Part shown: in pieces, positions 14,193-15,119 of the stretch
Numbering within the stretch: the first letter of the stretch is position 1
Layout of the letters: every line of letters starts with the position of its first letter
Assembly: GCA_045648145.1 (NCBI GenBank)
Contig: JAZRNK010000104.1
Location: 1-15,119, forward strand
Length of the DNA: 15,119 bases
Direction of reading: 5' to 3'
Origin: UMGS172 sp045648145
Lineage (GTDB): Bacteria > Bacillota > Clostridia > Oscillospirales > Acutalibacteraceae
The notes under the pieces: generated by a model
Told to the model about the DNA's origin: nothing
What the model saw: the letters and a program-made list of their open reading frames with translations, nothing else
Databases searched by the model: none
Translations under genes and position numbers: made by a program

Positions 14193-15112
14193 AGCACAAT
14201 GCCCTCCTGAACAGGATGACCGTTAAGCAAGGCTTTAGCCGTCATTTTACCTTTGCCTTCCGGTTGAAGCTCGGTAAAAATAATTGAAGTGTTATCACCA
14301 CAGGCAACCGTTAAATTATCCTTAGCAGAAACAACCGTACCAGCCTTACAATCTGTTTTATCACCGACACTTGCTGAAATAACCTTTACACGCAAGCCGT
14401 TCATTAAGAAAAAGGCTGACGGCCAAGGTGTAAACGCTCTGATTTGACAGTCAATTTCCTGCGCGGTTTTATTAAAATCAACAAGCCCCATTTCTTTTTT
14501 GATAATAGGTGCATAGCAGACGCCGTCTTGGGGTTGTTTTATAGGTTTGACTGTACCATCAAAAAGACCGTTTACCGTTTTTAAAAGTAAACCCGCGCCT
14601 ATATCTGCCAACTTATCATGTAAAGACTCGAAATTATCAATAGTAAGTATTTCAGTTGTTTCGCTAAGGAGCATATCACCCGTGTCCATACCTTCATCCA
14701 TAAGCATTGTAGTAACACCGGTAGTTTTATCTCCGCAATATATAGCCCATTGAATCGGTGATGCTCCCCTGTGCCTCGGCAAAAGAGATGCGTGTGCATT
14801 AACACAACCGTATTTAGGCAAATTTAAAATTGTTTTAGGTAAAATTTTGCCATATGCAACAACAACGATAATATCGGGCGCAAGGTCTTTTAAAATATTT
14901 AATGCTTCGTCGGTTTTAACCGATGTCGGTTGAAAGACCTTTAAGCCTTTATTTAAAGCATAAACCTTAACGGGCGGTGGTGTTAACACCATCTTTCTGC
15001 CTTGAGGCTTATCAGGTTGAGTAAAAACACCGACAATTTCATGCTCTGAATTATAAAGTTTATCTAAAGAACTCACCGCAAAATCGGGTGTTCCCATAAA
15101 TACAATTCTCAT
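14189..15112 (-). CDS. fmt: Methionyl-tRNA formyltransferase
   Basis: This 307-residue enzyme formylates Met-tRNAfMet with 10-formyl-tetrahydrofolate so that translation can initiate. The start MRIVFMGTPDFAVSSL is classic. The catalytic triad is visible as N105 and H107 (VNAHASLLPRHRG) and D143 (MDEGMDTG). A C-terminal OB-fold covers about residues 205-307. It is complete: the ATG is at 15110-15112 and only seven bases of leader remain in the window, too few to judge the ribosome site. In relatives def (peptide deformylase) and priA lie directly upstream, and they are probably just outside. The gene overlaps rsmB by four bases. It appears to head the visible part of a long minus-strand operon running to spoVM. 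Confidence 0.97.
   Translation of the reverse strand: MRIVFMGTPDFAVSSLDKLYNSEHEIVGVFTQPDKPQGRKMVLTPPPVKVYALNKGLKVFQPTSVKTDEALNILKDLAPDIIVVVAYGKILPKTILNLPKYGCVNAHASLLPRHRGASPIQWAIYCGDKTTGVTTMLMDEGMDTGDMLLSETTEILTIDNFESLHDKLADIGAGLLLKTVNGLFDGTVKPIKQPQDGVCYAPIIKKEMGLVDFNKTAQEIDCQIRAFTPWPSAFFLMNGLRVKVISASVGDKTDCKAGTVVSAKDNLTVACGDNTSIIFTELQPEGKGKMTAKALLNGHPVQEGIVL
14202..14208 (-). promoter_or_regulatory. Ribosome site fixing the TTG start of rsmB
   Basis: AGGAGGG on the minus strand, inside the last codons of fmt, lies nine bases before the TTG at 14192. It is a near-perfect match to the anti-Shine-Dalgarno and explains efficient start at TTG. Confidence 0.85.
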
Positions 15113-15119
15113 ATAATCC

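Overview
The window is a compact, AT-rich chromosomal segment from a spore-forming low-GC Gram-positive bacterium, most likely a member of Clostridia. The evidence is a SipL-type SPOCS/LysM spore coat protein, a SpoVM peptide, a PASTA Ser/Thr kinase, S-box (SAM-I) and FMN riboswitches with intrinsic terminators, sigma-A-like promoters and several TTG starts. It reads as core genome. I see no mobile element, tRNA, rRNA or CRISPR array.

Left part (1-1410, all minus strand): the first 39 codons of metK behind a SAM-I riboswitch with a terminator; a RibU-type riboflavin transporter S component behind an FMN riboswitch with a terminator; and a small DUF1294 membrane protein. Each riboswitch has its own promoter, and in both cases the -35 box contains the stop codon of the gene upstream.

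Middle plus-strand operon (1441-6207): overlapping divergent promoters at 1441-1485 drive DUF1294 leftwards and a two-gene cell-wall operon rightwards. Its first gene is a membrane-anchored GHL10 (DigH/YngK-like) glycosidase. The second is a 1056-residue multidomain protein with a degenerate GHL10-like barrel, beta domains, a Ser/Thr linker and a C-terminal Amidase_3 N-acetylmuramoyl-L-alanine amidase. A bidirectional terminator separates it from the convergent sipL.

Sporulation block (6209-8143, minus strand): sipL, then a terminator, then two very short genes. One is a 30-residue SpoVM with a TTG start, the other a 49-residue membrane peptide just upstream. In other spore formers SpoVM and SipL both act on the coat ATPase SpoIVA, so two of its partners lie side by side here.

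Housekeeping operon (8149-15112, minus strand): fmt, rsmB, rlmN, stp (prpC), prkC and rsgA are packed with short gaps or overlaps and lead into the 49-residue gene and spoVM. This is the B. subtilis order fmt-rsmB-rlmN-prpC-prkC-cpgA-(rpe-thiN)-spoVM, which supports the SpoVM call independently. The operon joins initiator-tRNA formylation, rRNA modification, 30S maturation and the muropeptide-sensing kinase/phosphatase pair. The two overlooked small genes and the glycosidase/amidase pair are the most interesting items.
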